Source of the DNA: Prolixibacter bellariivorans ATCC BAA-1284
GTDB lineage: Bacteria; Bacteroidota; Bacteroidia; Bacteroidales; Prolixibacteraceae
NCBI RefSeq assembly: GCF_000621705.1
Contig: NZ_JHXO01000011.1
Location: 124,001-188,000, forward strand
Length of the DNA stretch: 64,000 nucleotides
Direction: 5' to 3'
Within the stretch, counting starts at the first letter, position 1. Each line of letters starts with the position of its first letter. Positions 26,193 through 35,691 of the stretch are shown one piece after another. Made by a program: the position numbers and the translations under genes. The notes under the pieces are model-generated. The model did no database searches. It worked only from the letters and a program-made list of their open reading frames with translations, and was not told the DNA's origin.

Positions 26193-27482
26193 ATGAAAAA
26201 AATATTCTTTCCCTTACTCATCCTGTTTGCTTTGATTTCGGATGGATGTAAGGATAAATTTGCTGTGGAATACACCGTGCTTGAGCCGGAATATATGTCT
26301 TACGAAGATTTGCGTTCTGCAGTCGTCAACGAAGCACCTGTTCCACTGAAACACCCTGGGAAAATTTATTTTAAGGATAACTACATTTTTGTAAACGAAT
26401 ACATGGAAGGGATTCATGTTTTTGATAACAGTGATCCTGCTCATCCGGAAGAGGTTACTTTTATCGAAATTCCGGGAAATATTGATATGGCGATTCGAAA
26501 CCAGACATTATTTGCCGATAGTTATACCGATCTGGTGGCTATTGATATTGCCGATTTGCAGAATGTGAAAGAAGTTAGCCGCCTGACGGCTGTTTTTCCC
26601 TATACTATCCCATCTTATGAAGAGGGGGCGAGAATAGGTTCGGTTGATCAGACCAAAGGAGTGGTGATTGGCTGGACGAAGAAAACAATTCACGAAGAAA
26701 TACCGGAAATATCGAACTATTACCCGGTTCATCCATCCTGGAAAGAGCTTACCAACGGCGATTACGCTTTAACCACAAACAGTGGAATTTCCGGAGGTTC
26801 AGCCAATGGCGCTGTAACGTTTGGTGTGGCTGGTTCTTTGGCTTGTTTTGGCCTGTATGGTGATTATTTGTATGCGCTCTCTGATTATAAACTGAAGCAT
26901 TTCGATGTGTCGGACAATACAGCGATGCAGGACCTTGGTTCGTACTCAATCCCCGATCCGGAAACGGTTAGCATTTATAATGATTTGCTCTTTATCGGGG
27001 GAAACAGCAGCGTGACGATTTACCAGATAAATGAAGCCGGTGACTTGACGGAGAAGGGGTTATTTGAACACGTTACCAGTTGCGATCCGGTGGTTATCCA
27101 GGGAGATTATGCTTTTTATACATTGAGGGGAGGAACGCGTTGCGGAAGTGAGGTGAATGAGTTACATGTTCTCGATATATCTGACATTACCAGTCCGACA
27201 AGAATTTCGATTGTAGAAATGACTGAGCCATTTGGTTTGGGAATTGATGATGACATGTTGTTTGTATGTGACGGTTCGGATGGTTTGAAAGTTTACGATG
27301 CGGCCAATAAAAAACACATCGGATTGAATCAGATTGGGCATTTCAAAGATATTCAGGCGCGGGATGCGATTCCGGTGAATGGATATTTGTTTGTGATAGG
27401 AGATGATGGCTTCAGCCAGTATGATTATAGTGATCCGGCGAATATTAAGCGCGTTAGTTTAATTCCGGTTCAACCAGAATAG
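26193..27482 (+). CDS. LVIVD-repeat lipoprotein (beta-propeller-like)
   Basis: A 429-residue exported protein. The first residues (MKKIFFPLLILFALISDGC) are a signal ending in a cysteine, so it is probably a lipoprotein though the lipobox is imperfect. The body contains LVIVD-type repeats, each of the form 'VFDNSDPAHPEEV ... VAIDIADLQNVKEVSRL ... LHVLDISDITSPTRISIV', which build a beta propeller. Such proteins are common on Bacteroidota surfaces and have no agreed function. It is divergent from the barrel protein gene; the two may be expressed from one 120-base promoter region. Confidence 0.85.
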   Translation: MKKIFFPLLILFALISDGCKDKFAVEYTVLEPEYMSYEDLRSAVVNEAPVPLKHPGKIYFKDNYIFVNEYMEGIHVFDNSDPAHPEEVTFIEIPGNIDMAIRNQTLFADSYTDLVAIDIADLQNVKEVSRLTAVFPYTIPSYEEGARIGSVDQTKGVVIGWTKKTIHEEIPEISNYYPVHPSWKELTNGDYALTTNSGISGGSANGAVTFGVAGSLACFGLYGDYLYALSDYKLKHFDVSDNTAMQDLGSYSIPDPETVSIYNDLLFIGGNSSVTIYQINEAGDLTEKGLFEHVTSCDPVVIQGDYAFYTLRGGTRCGSEVNELHVLDISDITSPTRISIVEMTEPFGLGIDDDMLFVCDGSDGLKVYDAANKKHIGLNQIGHFKDIQARDAIPVNGYLFVIGDDGFSQYDYSDPANIKRVSLIPVQPE

Positions 27483-27506
27483 AGAATATTTTAGCCGAAA
27501 TATGAA

Positions 27507-27546
27507 AAGCGCAATCATTTTTCCTTCGTGGAAAGAGATTGCGCTT
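27507..27546. terminator. Bidirectional hairpin between LVIVD gene and nfeD
   Basis: AAGCGCAATC and GATTGCGCTT are perfect 10-base arms around a 20-base T- and A-rich loop, between two convergent genes. The flanking T and A tracts are short, so termination strength is uncertain. Confidence 0.65.
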
Positions 27547-27559
27547 CTATTATGTTCGC

Positions 27560-28975
27560 TTATTTTTTTCTAATAACGTGTAATTGTCCAGCCTGGTATT
27601 GAATAACTTCAATTTCCTCACCCCGTTCGATAAATCCCGATTCGGCCCGGGCATCGTAGATGTCGTTTTCTACCTGCACTTTTCCAGCAGGCCGTAAAAC
27701 AGTAACAGCCACACCCGATTTGCCAATCATCTGGATGGTCTCGACATCAACACCTACAAAGCCATCTTCCTTATTCTCTGCCGTGTTCAGAGCAAGGTTT
27801 CGGAATGGGCCGCCATGTGACGCGAAGATGAGCTTGGTAGCATATAGCGCGAAGAAAAATACGACGATGAAAGCTCCTAAAACTGTTACAACTGCCCGGG
27901 TGAGTGCTTCTGCGGGAACATTGTCGAAATTGAAATTATCGTTACCTACCATGCTTAATATTAAGCCGGACATGGTTAAAATAATTCCGGCTATTCCGGC
28001 AACGCCAAAGCCGGGTATGACAAATATCTCGACAGCAATGAGTATCAATCCGACAATAAAGAGGAGGATCTCCCAATTGGCAGCCAGACCTTCCAGGTAA
28101 AGTGGAGCAAAGTACAATAAGGCAGCAAAAATAGCCAGTCCCAACGGGAAGCCGATTCCCGGCGTCTGTAACTCAAAATAGATTCCTCCAAGAATTGCCA
28201 GAATGAGAATGCCGGAAACCATTGGGTGTACCAGAAAACCGATAAACTGCTCCAGTGCGGTAGGTTTATATTCTTTGACAACATAGTCTTCCAGGCCAGC
28301 TTTATTAATTACCTGCTGAATATTGCTTACCATGCCTTCGCAAAAGCCATATTTAATGGCTTCGGTTGGTGTCATGGTCAATACTTTTCCTGTATCGATA
28401 ATTCCGGGAATATACAGACTTTGGTCAACCATGGCTTCGGCAATTTTCGGATCACGCCGCCATTTGATGATTGTATCCTGTCCACTGATAATGGTATCTT
28501 TCCCTTGCGCTTCAGCGGTAGCCCGCATGATGGAGCGCATGTAGCTCTGATACTTGTCTGGCATAGCCTGACCGGTTTGGTTGACGACAGTAGCCGCCCC
28601 CATATTCGCTCCTTCGCGCATGTAAATACTGTCGCACGAAAGTGCAATGAGTGCACCGGCCGAAGCGGCGTTGTTATCGATAAAGGCGTAAACCGGTATT
28701 GGTGAATTCAGAATTTTTGTCCGGATGGAATCGGCATCTAAAACAGTTCCTCCATAGGTGTTCAAATGGATGACGATTAAACTGGCGCGAAGTGAATCTG
28801 CTTCGGCGAAAGCCTGTTTGGTTTTCCGCCAGGCTGCCGGTGCAATATTCTCATCGATGTTGAACCGCAGCACCACTTTGGGACTGTTGGCTGTTGATAG
28901 AGAGTCAGCATCGTCAGCTTTCGACGGGAAATAAGCCAGCACCAGTATCAGCAAGGTAAGGAGTCTGATTTTCAT
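27560..28975 (-). CDS. NfeD family membrane serine protease
   Basis: A 471-residue protein of the NfeD/ClpP-class membrane protease group. A signal peptide (MKIRLLTLLILVLAYFPSKA) leads to a ClpP-like protease domain with FIDNNAASAGALIALSCDSIYM; Ser105 is the expected nucleophile. Hydrophobic segments near 247-365 span the membrane, and a C-terminal OB-fold domain (about 400-471) ends the protein. Long NfeD proteins usually pair with a stomatin-like partner (STOML/SPFH), which I do not see here. The next gene on its strand, mqnA, lies 72 bases upstream, so a shared transcript is possible. Confidence 0.9.
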   Translation of the reverse strand: MKIRLLTLLILVLAYFPSKADDADSLSTANSPKVVLRFNIDENIAPAAWRKTKQAFAEADSLRASLIVIHLNTYGGTVLDADSIRTKILNSPIPVYAFIDNNAASAGALIALSCDSIYMREGANMGAATVVNQTGQAMPDKYQSYMRSIMRATAEAQGKDTIISGQDTIIKWRRDPKIAEAMVDQSLYIPGIIDTGKVLTMTPTEAIKYGFCEGMVSNIQQVINKAGLEDYVVKEYKPTALEQFIGFLVHPMVSGILILAILGGIYFELQTPGIGFPLGLAIFAALLYFAPLYLEGLAANWEILLFIVGLILIAVEIFVIPGFGVAGIAGIILTMSGLILSMVGNDNFNFDNVPAEALTRAVVTVLGAFIVVFFFALYATKLIFASHGGPFRNLALNTAENKEDGFVGVDVETIQMIGKSGVAVTVLRPAGKVQVENDIYDARAESGFIERGEEIEVIQYQAGQLHVIRKK

Positions 28976-29047
28976 CTGCAGTGTTCATTAGTTAACACGA
29001 AAACCGCTTTACCTTTCATGTCAGGAAAATGGCAGGAATTCGTTTAC

Positions 29048-29803
29048 CTAAGATTCCAATTTTTCGGCATAATTCCAAAATAATTCCAAGCCCTTTCGTT
29101 TGGAGTCATCCAACGGGTAGCTGATGTCGCGGCTGTAATATTCTGCCAGGTTATAAGCAGGATATTGCGGTGCAATTTCCTTAATAACGTCGGGCATATT
29201 GTCGATTCCTACTGCAAGCGCCTCGTTGAGGGCTTTCTTAAATTCTTCAGGTAACGGCTTGTTGGCTGTCCAGCAGGCGAAAACAAAATCCAAGCCGGTG
29301 TAATTGGCCCATTCCTGACTTAAATCGTAAACATGCGGATAGTGCCCGTCAATTTCGAAAACCCGATCACCAATGACCACGCCGGCTGTTTTTCCTTTGA
29401 TATCGCGGACGTGATATCCCGGTTCACCTTTCAGCCACTTCACCTCTTTTTTCCAGAAGAACCGTGCCAGTACGCGCGCGAGCATAACGGAGGTTCTCGA
29501 CTGGTAATCGAGAATAATGGTATCAACTTCCTCCAACGGAACATCACTTACCAGGACAACTGTCCGGACCGGTCCACGTGCTCCGATACAATAGTCGGAA
29601 ATAATTTCAGCTCCGGGAATTTGAGGAATAACGGCCACCGGGACCAACCCTACATCGACTTTGTTCTCAATGAGTTTGGCGGCACAAAGCGAAGGCATGT
29701 CCAGCGAAAGCTCAATTTCGTTGACAAATCCCGAGTGTTCAAGTCCGTAAATAAATGGTTTAGTATTCAGGTAAGAGACGGCTGATATTTTAACTTTCTT
29801 CAT
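29048..29803 (-). CDS. mqnA: Chorismate dehydratase, futalosine menaquinone pathway
   Basis: A 251-residue enzyme of the MqnA family that removes water from chorismate to give 3-enolpyruvylbenzoate, the entry to menaquinone by the futalosine route. The N-terminus VKISAVSYLNTKPFIYGL is diagnostic. VDVGLVPVAVIPQI, SDYCIGARGPVRTVVLVS, LDYQSRTSV and AGVVIGDRVF follow in the fold of a periplasmic-binding-like protein. Anaerobic and facultative Bacteroidota often use menaquinone as sole quinone. The other mqn genes are not in the window. Confidence 0.92.
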   Translation of the reverse strand: MKKVKISAVSYLNTKPFIYGLEHSGFVNEIELSLDMPSLCAAKLIENKVDVGLVPVAVIPQIPGAEIISDYCIGARGPVRTVVLVSDVPLEEVDTIILDYQSRTSVMLARVLARFFWKKEVKWLKGEPGYHVRDIKGKTAGVVIGDRVFEIDGHYPHVYDLSQEWANYTGLDFVFACWTANKPLPEEFKKALNEALAVGIDNMPDVIKEIAPQYPAYNLAEYYSRDISYPLDDSKRKGLELFWNYAEKLES

Positions 29804-30124
29804 TGTCGTAATACTCCAAAATTGCTGCTAAAAGTATGAAAAATATTGGCTGTGATACCTGATATTTTACCATTCCGGATAAGATTATCTGATTTGTTTC
29901 GGAAGGTCGTTTTATCATTAACCCAAATTTAATGCTGCTTGTTTTCCCCTTTTCACGAAGTCAGCCATCTGTGATATTGGTATTTGGATAGTTGTTCATC
30001 AGCTTTTTATAAAAGTGTTCGAATTAATTTGGGGTGTGTGGCAGGTTAACGTGGTCGTTTTCATCAGGCTAAAGCGGAATTTATTAATTTTGCAGCGGTT
30101 ATTAATCTGAATTTAAATCGCTTT
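29804..30124. other. Divergent intergenic region mqnA-purB
   Basis: A 321-base gene-free stretch. Near its right end TAATTTTG (30085-30092) is an exact match to the -7 box TAnnTTTG, about 33 bases before the purB ATG; no good -33 box stands at the normal distance. On the minus strand TACTTTTA (29836-29829) is one base off the same box and may serve mqnA. No open frame, repeat or RNA gene is recognised in the rest. Confidence 0.5.
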
Positions 30125-31474
30125 ATGGATCTTCAAATACTTACTGCTATTTCGCCTGTCGACGGTCGTTACCGTGAAAAAGTAGATGAACTGGGTGAAT
30201 ACTTCTCGGAGTTTGCCTTGATAAAGTACCGGGTTTTTGTGGAAGTCGAATATTTTATTTCGCTGACCGATATACCGTTGCCTCAATTGAAATCATTTGA
30301 CAGTTCGCTGAAAGAAAAACTGCGGGCCATTTATGAAGATTTTACGCTGGAAGAGGCGCAGCATATTAAGGATATTGAGAAAGTGACCAACCACGATGTG
30401 AAAGCGGTGGAGTATTTTGTGAAAGAGAAATTCGATGCGCTTGGCCTGGAGAAATTCAAGGAGTTCATTCATTTCGGACTTACTTCGCAGGACATCAATA
30501 ATACCGCTGTACCTTGTTCCATCCGCGATGCCATTCAGAATGTGTACATTCCCTTGTTTGATGAATTGGTCGCCAAACTGGACGAATTATCGTTGGCCTG
30601 GGAGGAAATCCCGATGTTGGCCCGGACACACGGACAACCGGCTTCGCCTACCCGTTTGGGGAAAGAACTGAAAGTTTTCATCGAGCGGTTAAATGTGCAG
30701 GTGGAATTACTGAAAGGAATTCCCTGTTATGCAAAGTTTGGTGGTGCAACCGGCAATTTTAACGCGCATTTTGTTGCCTACCCGAAAATTGACTGGGCCG
30801 ATTTTGCGAACAACTTTGTACAGAATTCACTTGGACTCGAGCGCTCGCAGGTAACGACCCAGATTGCTCACTACGATAATTACGGAGCGATTTTCGATAA
30901 CCTGAAACGTATTAATACGATTATTCTGGATTTGAACCGCGACATGTGGACTTACATTTCCATGAATTATTTCAAGCAGAAAATTAAAAAGGGCGAAGTT
31001 GGTTCTTCGGCCATGCCACACAAGGTAAATCCTATTGACTTTGAGAATTCGGAAGGGAACCTGGGAATTGCCAATGCCGTTTTTGAGCACTTGTCAGCTA
31101 AATTACCGGTTTCCCGGTTGCAGCGCGACCTGACTGATTCGACCGTGCTGCGTAACATTGGTGTCCCGATTGCTCATACGGTGATTGCCCTGAAATCGAC
31201 CTTGAAAGGATTGGGTAAATTACTGATCAACATAGAAGCGATTGAGGAGGACTTGGAAGAAAACTGGGCGGTTGTTGCCGAGGCAATCCAAACAATTCTC
31301 CGACGCGAGGGGTATCCGAATCCTTATGAAGCATTAAAAGAATTGACGCGCGTAAATCAAAAAATCAACCGCGAATCGATTCATGAATTTATCGAGACAT
31401 TGCATGTAGATGAGAAGGTAAAGGCTGAATTGAAGCAGATTACACCACAGAACTATACCGGAATTCTCATCTGA
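30125..31474 (+). CDS. purB: Adenylosuccinate lyase
   Basis: A 449-residue enzyme of the fumarase/aspartase superfamily that acts twice in purine synthesis, releasing fumarate from SAICAR and from adenylosuccinate. The signature SSAMPHKVNPIDFEN near 293-307 includes the catalytic serine loop. ARTHGQPASPTRLGKEL and FIHFGLTSQDINNTA are the other active-site segments. The N-terminal LTAISPVDGRYREKV is that of the E. coli-type long form. Its partner purA is at 9.5-10.7 kb. It ends in a terminator. Confidence 0.96.
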   Translation: MDLQILTAISPVDGRYREKVDELGEYFSEFALIKYRVFVEVEYFISLTDIPLPQLKSFDSSLKEKLRAIYEDFTLEEAQHIKDIEKVTNHDVKAVEYFVKEKFDALGLEKFKEFIHFGLTSQDINNTAVPCSIRDAIQNVYIPLFDELVAKLDELSLAWEEIPMLARTHGQPASPTRLGKELKVFIERLNVQVELLKGIPCYAKFGGATGNFNAHFVAYPKIDWADFANNFVQNSLGLERSQVTTQIAHYDNYGAIFDNLKRINTIILDLNRDMWTYISMNYFKQKIKKGEVGSSAMPHKVNPIDFENSEGNLGIANAVFEHLSAKLPVSRLQRDLTDSTVLRNIGVPIAHTVIALKSTLKGLGKLLINIEAIEEDLEENWAVVAEAIQTILRREGYPNPYEALKELTRVNQKINRESIHEFIETLHVDEKVKAELKQITPQNYTGILI

Positions 31475-31495
31475 TAAAATATTAAAATGGTTGAA

Positions 31496-31531
31496 GAAAG
31501 GATGCCTGTACAGGTGTCCTTTCTTAATTTT
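31496..31531 (+). terminator. Terminator after purB
   Basis: An 11-bp stem, GAAAGGATGCC / GGTGTCCTTTC with two G-T pairs, closes a TGTACA loop and is followed by a T-rich tail. Confidence 0.8.
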
Positions 31532-31562
31532 TAATCAGAATTCCCGTTCCTGAAAGTTTTGC

Positions 31563-31570
31563 TACTTTTG
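31563..31570 (+). promoter_or_regulatory. -7 element upstream of the MsbA-like gene
   Basis: TACTTTTG is an exact match to TAnnTTTG and the same octamer as in the heptose and tRNA promoters. A good -33 box is not obvious. It would give a leader of about 135 bases that contains a short ORF. Confidence 0.5.
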
Positions 31571-31611
31571 GAGCGCAAAGTCTGAAGTTATTACAGGCAG
31601 ACTGCGGTTTT

Positions 31612-31710
31612 ATGAATGTATTGGAAATGGACCCGGATGTAAGACAAACGAATGGTTTGTGGAATAATGAAAATACATCCGTCTGTTTCGGAACTGAAAT
31701 CAAGTTATAA
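31612..31710 (+). CDS. Possible 32-codon leader ORF overlapping the MsbA-like gene
   Basis: An ATG at 31612 opens a 32-codon frame whose TAA shares its last base with the ATG of the exporter (TAATG). The peptide contains MNVLEMDPDVRQTNGLW and is polar with one cysteine; it has no hydrophobic stretch and no family match I know. The exact stop-start overlap is the arrangement used for translational coupling and suggests a regulatory leader, but so short a frame can arise by chance. Confidence 0.35.
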   Translation: MNVLEMDPDVRQTNGLWNNENTSVCFGTEIKL

Positions 31711-33530
31711 TGAAAGGTCTTTTTAAACTTCTTCGCAGATATATTCCTCCTTACAAGAGTTACGTTATTCTGAATGTGGTTTTTAACTTGTTGGGAGCAA
31801 TTTTCGGAGCATTTTCTTTTGCTGCTATTAGTCCGGTACTTGGTGTACTATTTGGTACCCAGAAGATGGTGGACCAGCCGGTGGAGTGGGCACTTACGCT
31901 GGATAGCATCAAGCACAACTTCTTTTATCATATCAGTCATGTTATTGAATTGCATGGAAAAGAATCGGCTCTTGTATACATTGGCGGATTCATGGTAATT
32001 GCAGTGTTGCTGAAGGTTGGTTTTACGTACCTGGCCAGTTTCATGATGGTGCCTATCCGTAACGGTGTTGTTCGTGATATCAGGAACAGAATTTATAACA
32101 AAATACTTTCTCTCCCGATTGGTTTTTTTACGGAGGAGCGCAAGGGAGATATTATTGCCCGTATGACCGGTGATGTTCAGGAGATTGAGAACTCCATTAT
32201 GAACTCGTTGGAGATGATGTTCAAGAATCCCATTCTGATTATCATCTCACTGGTGGTGATGATAACCATGTCATGGTCGTTGACGATTTTCGTCTTCTTG
32301 CTGTTACCGGTAGTTGGATATTTTATTGGTAAGGTGGGGAAGAGCCTGAAAAAACCTTCCATGAGTGGGCAAAATAAAATGGGTGAGCTTCTTTCAACCA
32401 TAGAGGAATCACTTTCCGGATTACGCATCATCAAAGCTTTTAATGCAGAGAAAAAAGTGACTGAGCGTTTTGAAGGTGAAAACCACGAGTATTACAGCAT
32501 CATGAACAAACTGATGTGGCGTCGCTACCTCGCTCATCCCATGAGTGAGTTTCTGGGAACACTGGTCATTGTGATCGTTCTGTGGTACGGTGGCCGTTTG
32601 GTGCTCCATCATCAGGGTGGACTTAGTGCCCAGGGATTTATCACGTATCTGGTATTTTTCTATAGTATTATCAATCCGGCGAAGGCCTTTTCAACGGCAC
32701 TCTATTCCGTGCAAAAAGGTCTGGCTTCGATGGAACGGGTGGATATGGTATTGAATGCACAGAATAATATCCGTAACCGGGAAGGCGCTAAGCGGGTTTC
32801 GGAATTTAATGACCGGATTAGTTATCAGGATGTTACTTTTCGGTACAACGAAGATAATGTGCTAAAGAAAGTGAATCTCGAAATTGAAAAAGGTAAAACG
32901 GTTGCACTGGTTGGACAATCGGGGTCGGGAAAATCGACCTTTGTCGATCTTCTTCCTCGTTTTTACGATGTAAAAGAGGGACAGATTAAGGTAGATGGAG
33001 TGGATATTCGCGATTTGAATATTACCGATTTACGAAGTTTGATGGGAAACGTAAACCAGGAACCTATTCTTTTCAATGATAGTTTTTTCAATAACATCGC
33101 TTTTGGTGTTGAAAACGCGACCGAAGAAGATGTGATGAATGCTGCCAAGGTGGCAAATGCTCACGAGTTTATTATAAATACTCCTAATGGTTATCAATCG
33201 AATATTGGCGACCGGGGAGGAAAACTCTCGGGAGGACAACGTCAGCGTATTTCCATTGCCCGTGCCGTTTTGAAGAATCCGCCGATTATGATTTTGGACG
33301 AAGCTACATCGGCGCTGGATACCGAATCGGAAAAACTGGTGCAGGAAGCATTGGATAACCTGATGAAAAACCGGACTTCCATAGTTGTTGCCCACCGTTT
33401 ATCGACCATCAAGAATGCCGATTTAATTTGTGTGTTTCAGGATGGTGAGATTGTGGAGCGTGGCACGCATGACGAATTGATTGCCAAAGATGGTATTTAT
33501 AAAAAGCTGCATGGCATGCAGAACTTTTAA
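31710..33530 (+). CDS. ABC exporter, MsbA-like (membrane and ATPase domains fused)
   Basis: A 606-residue ABC exporter half-molecule. The membrane domain (about 1-340) has six helices. The ATPase domain has Walker A VGQSGSGKST (401-410), the signature LSGGQRQR, Walker B IMILDEATSALD and the switch VVAHRLSTI. The fold and length fit MsbA-type lipid A flippases, which act as homodimers in the inner membrane; with lpxB elsewhere in the window this role is plausible, but drug or peptide export cannot be excluded. The coding start overlaps a 32-codon upstream frame. Confidence 0.9.
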   Translation: MKGLFKLLRRYIPPYKSYVILNVVFNLLGAIFGAFSFAAISPVLGVLFGTQKMVDQPVEWALTLDSIKHNFFYHISHVIELHGKESALVYIGGFMVIAVLLKVGFTYLASFMMVPIRNGVVRDIRNRIYNKILSLPIGFFTEERKGDIIARMTGDVQEIENSIMNSLEMMFKNPILIIISLVVMITMSWSLTIFVFLLLPVVGYFIGKVGKSLKKPSMSGQNKMGELLSTIEESLSGLRIIKAFNAEKKVTERFEGENHEYYSIMNKLMWRRYLAHPMSEFLGTLVIVIVLWYGGRLVLHHQGGLSAQGFITYLVFFYSIINPAKAFSTALYSVQKGLASMERVDMVLNAQNNIRNREGAKRVSEFNDRISYQDVTFRYNEDNVLKKVNLEIEKGKTVALVGQSGSGKSTFVDLLPRFYDVKEGQIKVDGVDIRDLNITDLRSLMGNVNQEPILFNDSFFNNIAFGVENATEEDVMNAAKVANAHEFIINTPNGYQSNIGDRGGKLSGGQRQRISIARAVLKNPPIMILDEATSALDTESEKLVQEALDNLMKNRTSIVVAHRLSTIKNADLICVFQDGEIVERGTHDELIAKDGIYKKLHGMQNF

Positions 33531-33550
33531 TAATTGGTCGATTAAAAAAG

Positions 33551-33586
33551 AAGCCGCGTAACCCGGAAGTTGTGCGGCTTTTTTTT
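33551..33586 (+). terminator. Terminator after the MsbA-like gene
   Basis: AAGCCGC and GCGGCTT pair around a 16-base loop and run into eight T. Confidence 0.85.
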
Positions 33587-33612
33587 ATGATTGTTTCAGA
33601 AGTTCCGTTTGA

Positions 33613-35562
33613 TTAATTTACAATTGGCAGAAAGCTGTGATTCTTTGAATAATCTAGCATTTGCCCGGCAAAGTTTTCCGGATACGAAATTGTTATATCT
33701 TTTATTTCACCATCTTCTTCAGTTATTTCGTAATTGGGGTTCAGGAAACCGGCATAAGGAGCTAAGTTGAGTTTCTTGTAGCGCTCCAGTACTTCGTCGT
33801 GTAAATCACGAATTACTTTCACACCATAGTTTTCAACCAATGCTTTCCCTGCTTCGTAATCGCCTTCCGATTTAATACGCTGAACTTCATTCAGCAGTTC
33901 TCCAAACAGTTCGCGTAAGCGCCGGTAGTCATTGATGACGAAGAAGGTCTTATCGTTCCGCTCTTTGCGCTCGATCACATTTTCGGTACTTCCTTTATCG
34001 TAAACCCAGCGGGCAATCAATTGGCGATTGCGCATGTGCGACTCCTCCAAATCTTTTCCCGGTTCAATTCTGACCAACTGCGTTAAGAGTCCGTTGCGGA
34101 TGTAGGCGTCGTATTCTGCTTTGGCGGTTTCATCTGATTCCGTCAATCCGAGTTCAATCAATTTGGGATCCATGATGAAATACAATGCAAATAGATCGGC
34201 CCTGGTTTCTTCGAGCGTTGAGTAGTAGTTCTTTAACGCGTCAACGGTTACTCCTTTTTTCATTCTGCCGGAACCATGACCGAGGCATTCGTGCAAATCG
34301 GTGTGCAGGTTATTACCCAAGTATCCGTGTTTTTGAGTACGCTCGATTTCCTCCTTATCCCAGCAAAACTCTTCCAGCATGCCGTCACCCAGTGAAGCCT
34401 GATGATATGCGTAGGTGATATTTTCGATGGTTACGGATTTCGAACCGTATTGTTCCCTAATCCACTCAGCATTTGGGAGGTTAATCCCAATAGGCGTGGC
34501 CGGATGACAATCGCCGCCCAGCATGGCTACCGTAATTACTTTTGCTGAAACTCCAGTGACTTTTTCTTTTTTGAATTCGGGCGAAACCGGCGAATGTTCT
34601 TCAAACCACTGAGCATTGTTGCTAATGATTTCGGTGCGTTTAGTCGCTTCTTCGTTTTTAAAATTGACGATAGATTCCCAGCTTCCTTTGATTCCCAGTG
34701 CGTCGCCGTACACTTCAATGAAGCCGTTGACAAAGTCAACTTTGCTCTCGATATCTTTCACCCATTCAATGCTGTGTTCGTCGAAACTCTTTAAATCGCC
34801 GGTCTGGTAAAAGATGATGAGTTTAGCGATACTTCGCTGCTGTGCCGGTGACTCAGCTACTTCCTGCGCCTTCTTCAACCACTTGACAATTTCCTCGATG
34901 GCTTCCGAATACAAACCATTTTCTTTCCACTTCTTTTCAACGAGTTCACCATTCTCCTTGGTGAGTTTCGAGTTTAAGCCAAATGATGGAGGATTTTCAC
35001 CAGCGTTATTATTTAGCTGAGTGTAAAATAGCTCAGCTTCGGCCTGTGTCACATCTTCGTAAAAATTGTTGGCCGATTCTAGTAGTAAATCTTTTGTTGA
35101 ATCGAGGGAAACCCTCTTACTGTCGTGTGCCGGATCGAAAATTACCGGTAGTAATTCGTGTATCAATTTCTGTGGATGCTCAAAATCAGACCAGTTGGAG
35201 CGACCAATGAGGTGAAGGAAATACTTTTGGGAAAACTCAGGATTGATTTTGTCCATCGAATAATGATGGTGCATCCCGTTGGAAAACCAGATACGCTTCA
35301 GATAGACCTCAAATTGCTTGAACTCTTTGGTCTTACGGTCTCCATCGAAAGTGAGATAAATGGTTTCGAGTATTTTCCGTAGACGAAGATTGTACTCGTT
35401 GTTTTGATCCCATAAAATATCGCGGCCAGCCAATGCTGCACGACTTAGGTAGTATATTAGTCTTTTTTGTTTCAGGCTAAGCTGCTCAAATCCATCGACC
35501 TGGTAGCGAAGGATTTTTAAATCAGCAAACTTCTCGCTGAAAAACTTGAAATCGTCAGTCAT
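33613..35562 (-). CDS. M49 (dipeptidyl peptidase III-like) metallopeptidase
   Basis: A roughly 650-residue zinc peptidase of family M49. The motif HECLGH (His426, Glu427, His431 counting from the first of two candidate ATGs) is the extended HEXXGH site that sets the family apart from most zincins, and EETRAD supplies the third ligand. The family removes dipeptides from peptide N-termini. No signal peptide is seen, so it should act in the cytoplasm, as in Bacteroides DPP III. ATGs at 35568 and 35562 both open the frame; the second gives MTDDFKFFSEKFADL. It is a single gene convergent with the MsbA-like gene. Confidence 0.88.
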   Translation of the reverse strand: MTDDFKFFSEKFADLKILRYQVDGFEQLSLKQKRLIYYLSRAALAGRDILWDQNNEYNLRLRKILETIYLTFDGDRKTKEFKQFEVYLKRIWFSNGMHHHYSMDKINPEFSQKYFLHLIGRSNWSDFEHPQKLIHELLPVIFDPAHDSKRVSLDSTKDLLLESANNFYEDVTQAEAELFYTQLNNNAGENPPSFGLNSKLTKENGELVEKKWKENGLYSEAIEEIVKWLKKAQEVAESPAQQRSIAKLIIFYQTGDLKSFDEHSIEWVKDIESKVDFVNGFIEVYGDALGIKGSWESIVNFKNEEATKRTEIISNNAQWFEEHSPVSPEFKKEKVTGVSAKVITVAMLGGDCHPATPIGINLPNAEWIREQYGSKSVTIENITYAYHQASLGDGMLEEFCWDKEEIERTQKHGYLGNNLHTDLHECLGHGSGRMKKGVTVDALKNYYSTLEETRADLFALYFIMDPKLIELGLTESDETAKAEYDAYIRNGLLTQLVRIEPGKDLEESHMRNRQLIARWVYDKGSTENVIERKERNDKTFFVINDYRRLRELFGELLNEVQRIKSEGDYEAGKALVENYGVKVIRDLHDEVLERYKKLNLAPYAGFLNPNYEITEEDGEIKDITISYPENFAGQMLDYSKNHSFLPIVN

Positions 35563-35691
35563 GACCATAAAATTTCTGTTAAAACTCGAATGATATCCTA
35601 ATTAATGGGTATTTATGCATGGAAAACATCTGGTAATGAAAATTGTTTTCCGCGTGCACTATGGGCTGGTTTACTGTACTGCCTGTGCCTA

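Noticed and set aside
28226-28705. 159-codon plus-strand frame
   Set aside because: Antisense to the protease domain of nfeD, which is a well-supported gene.
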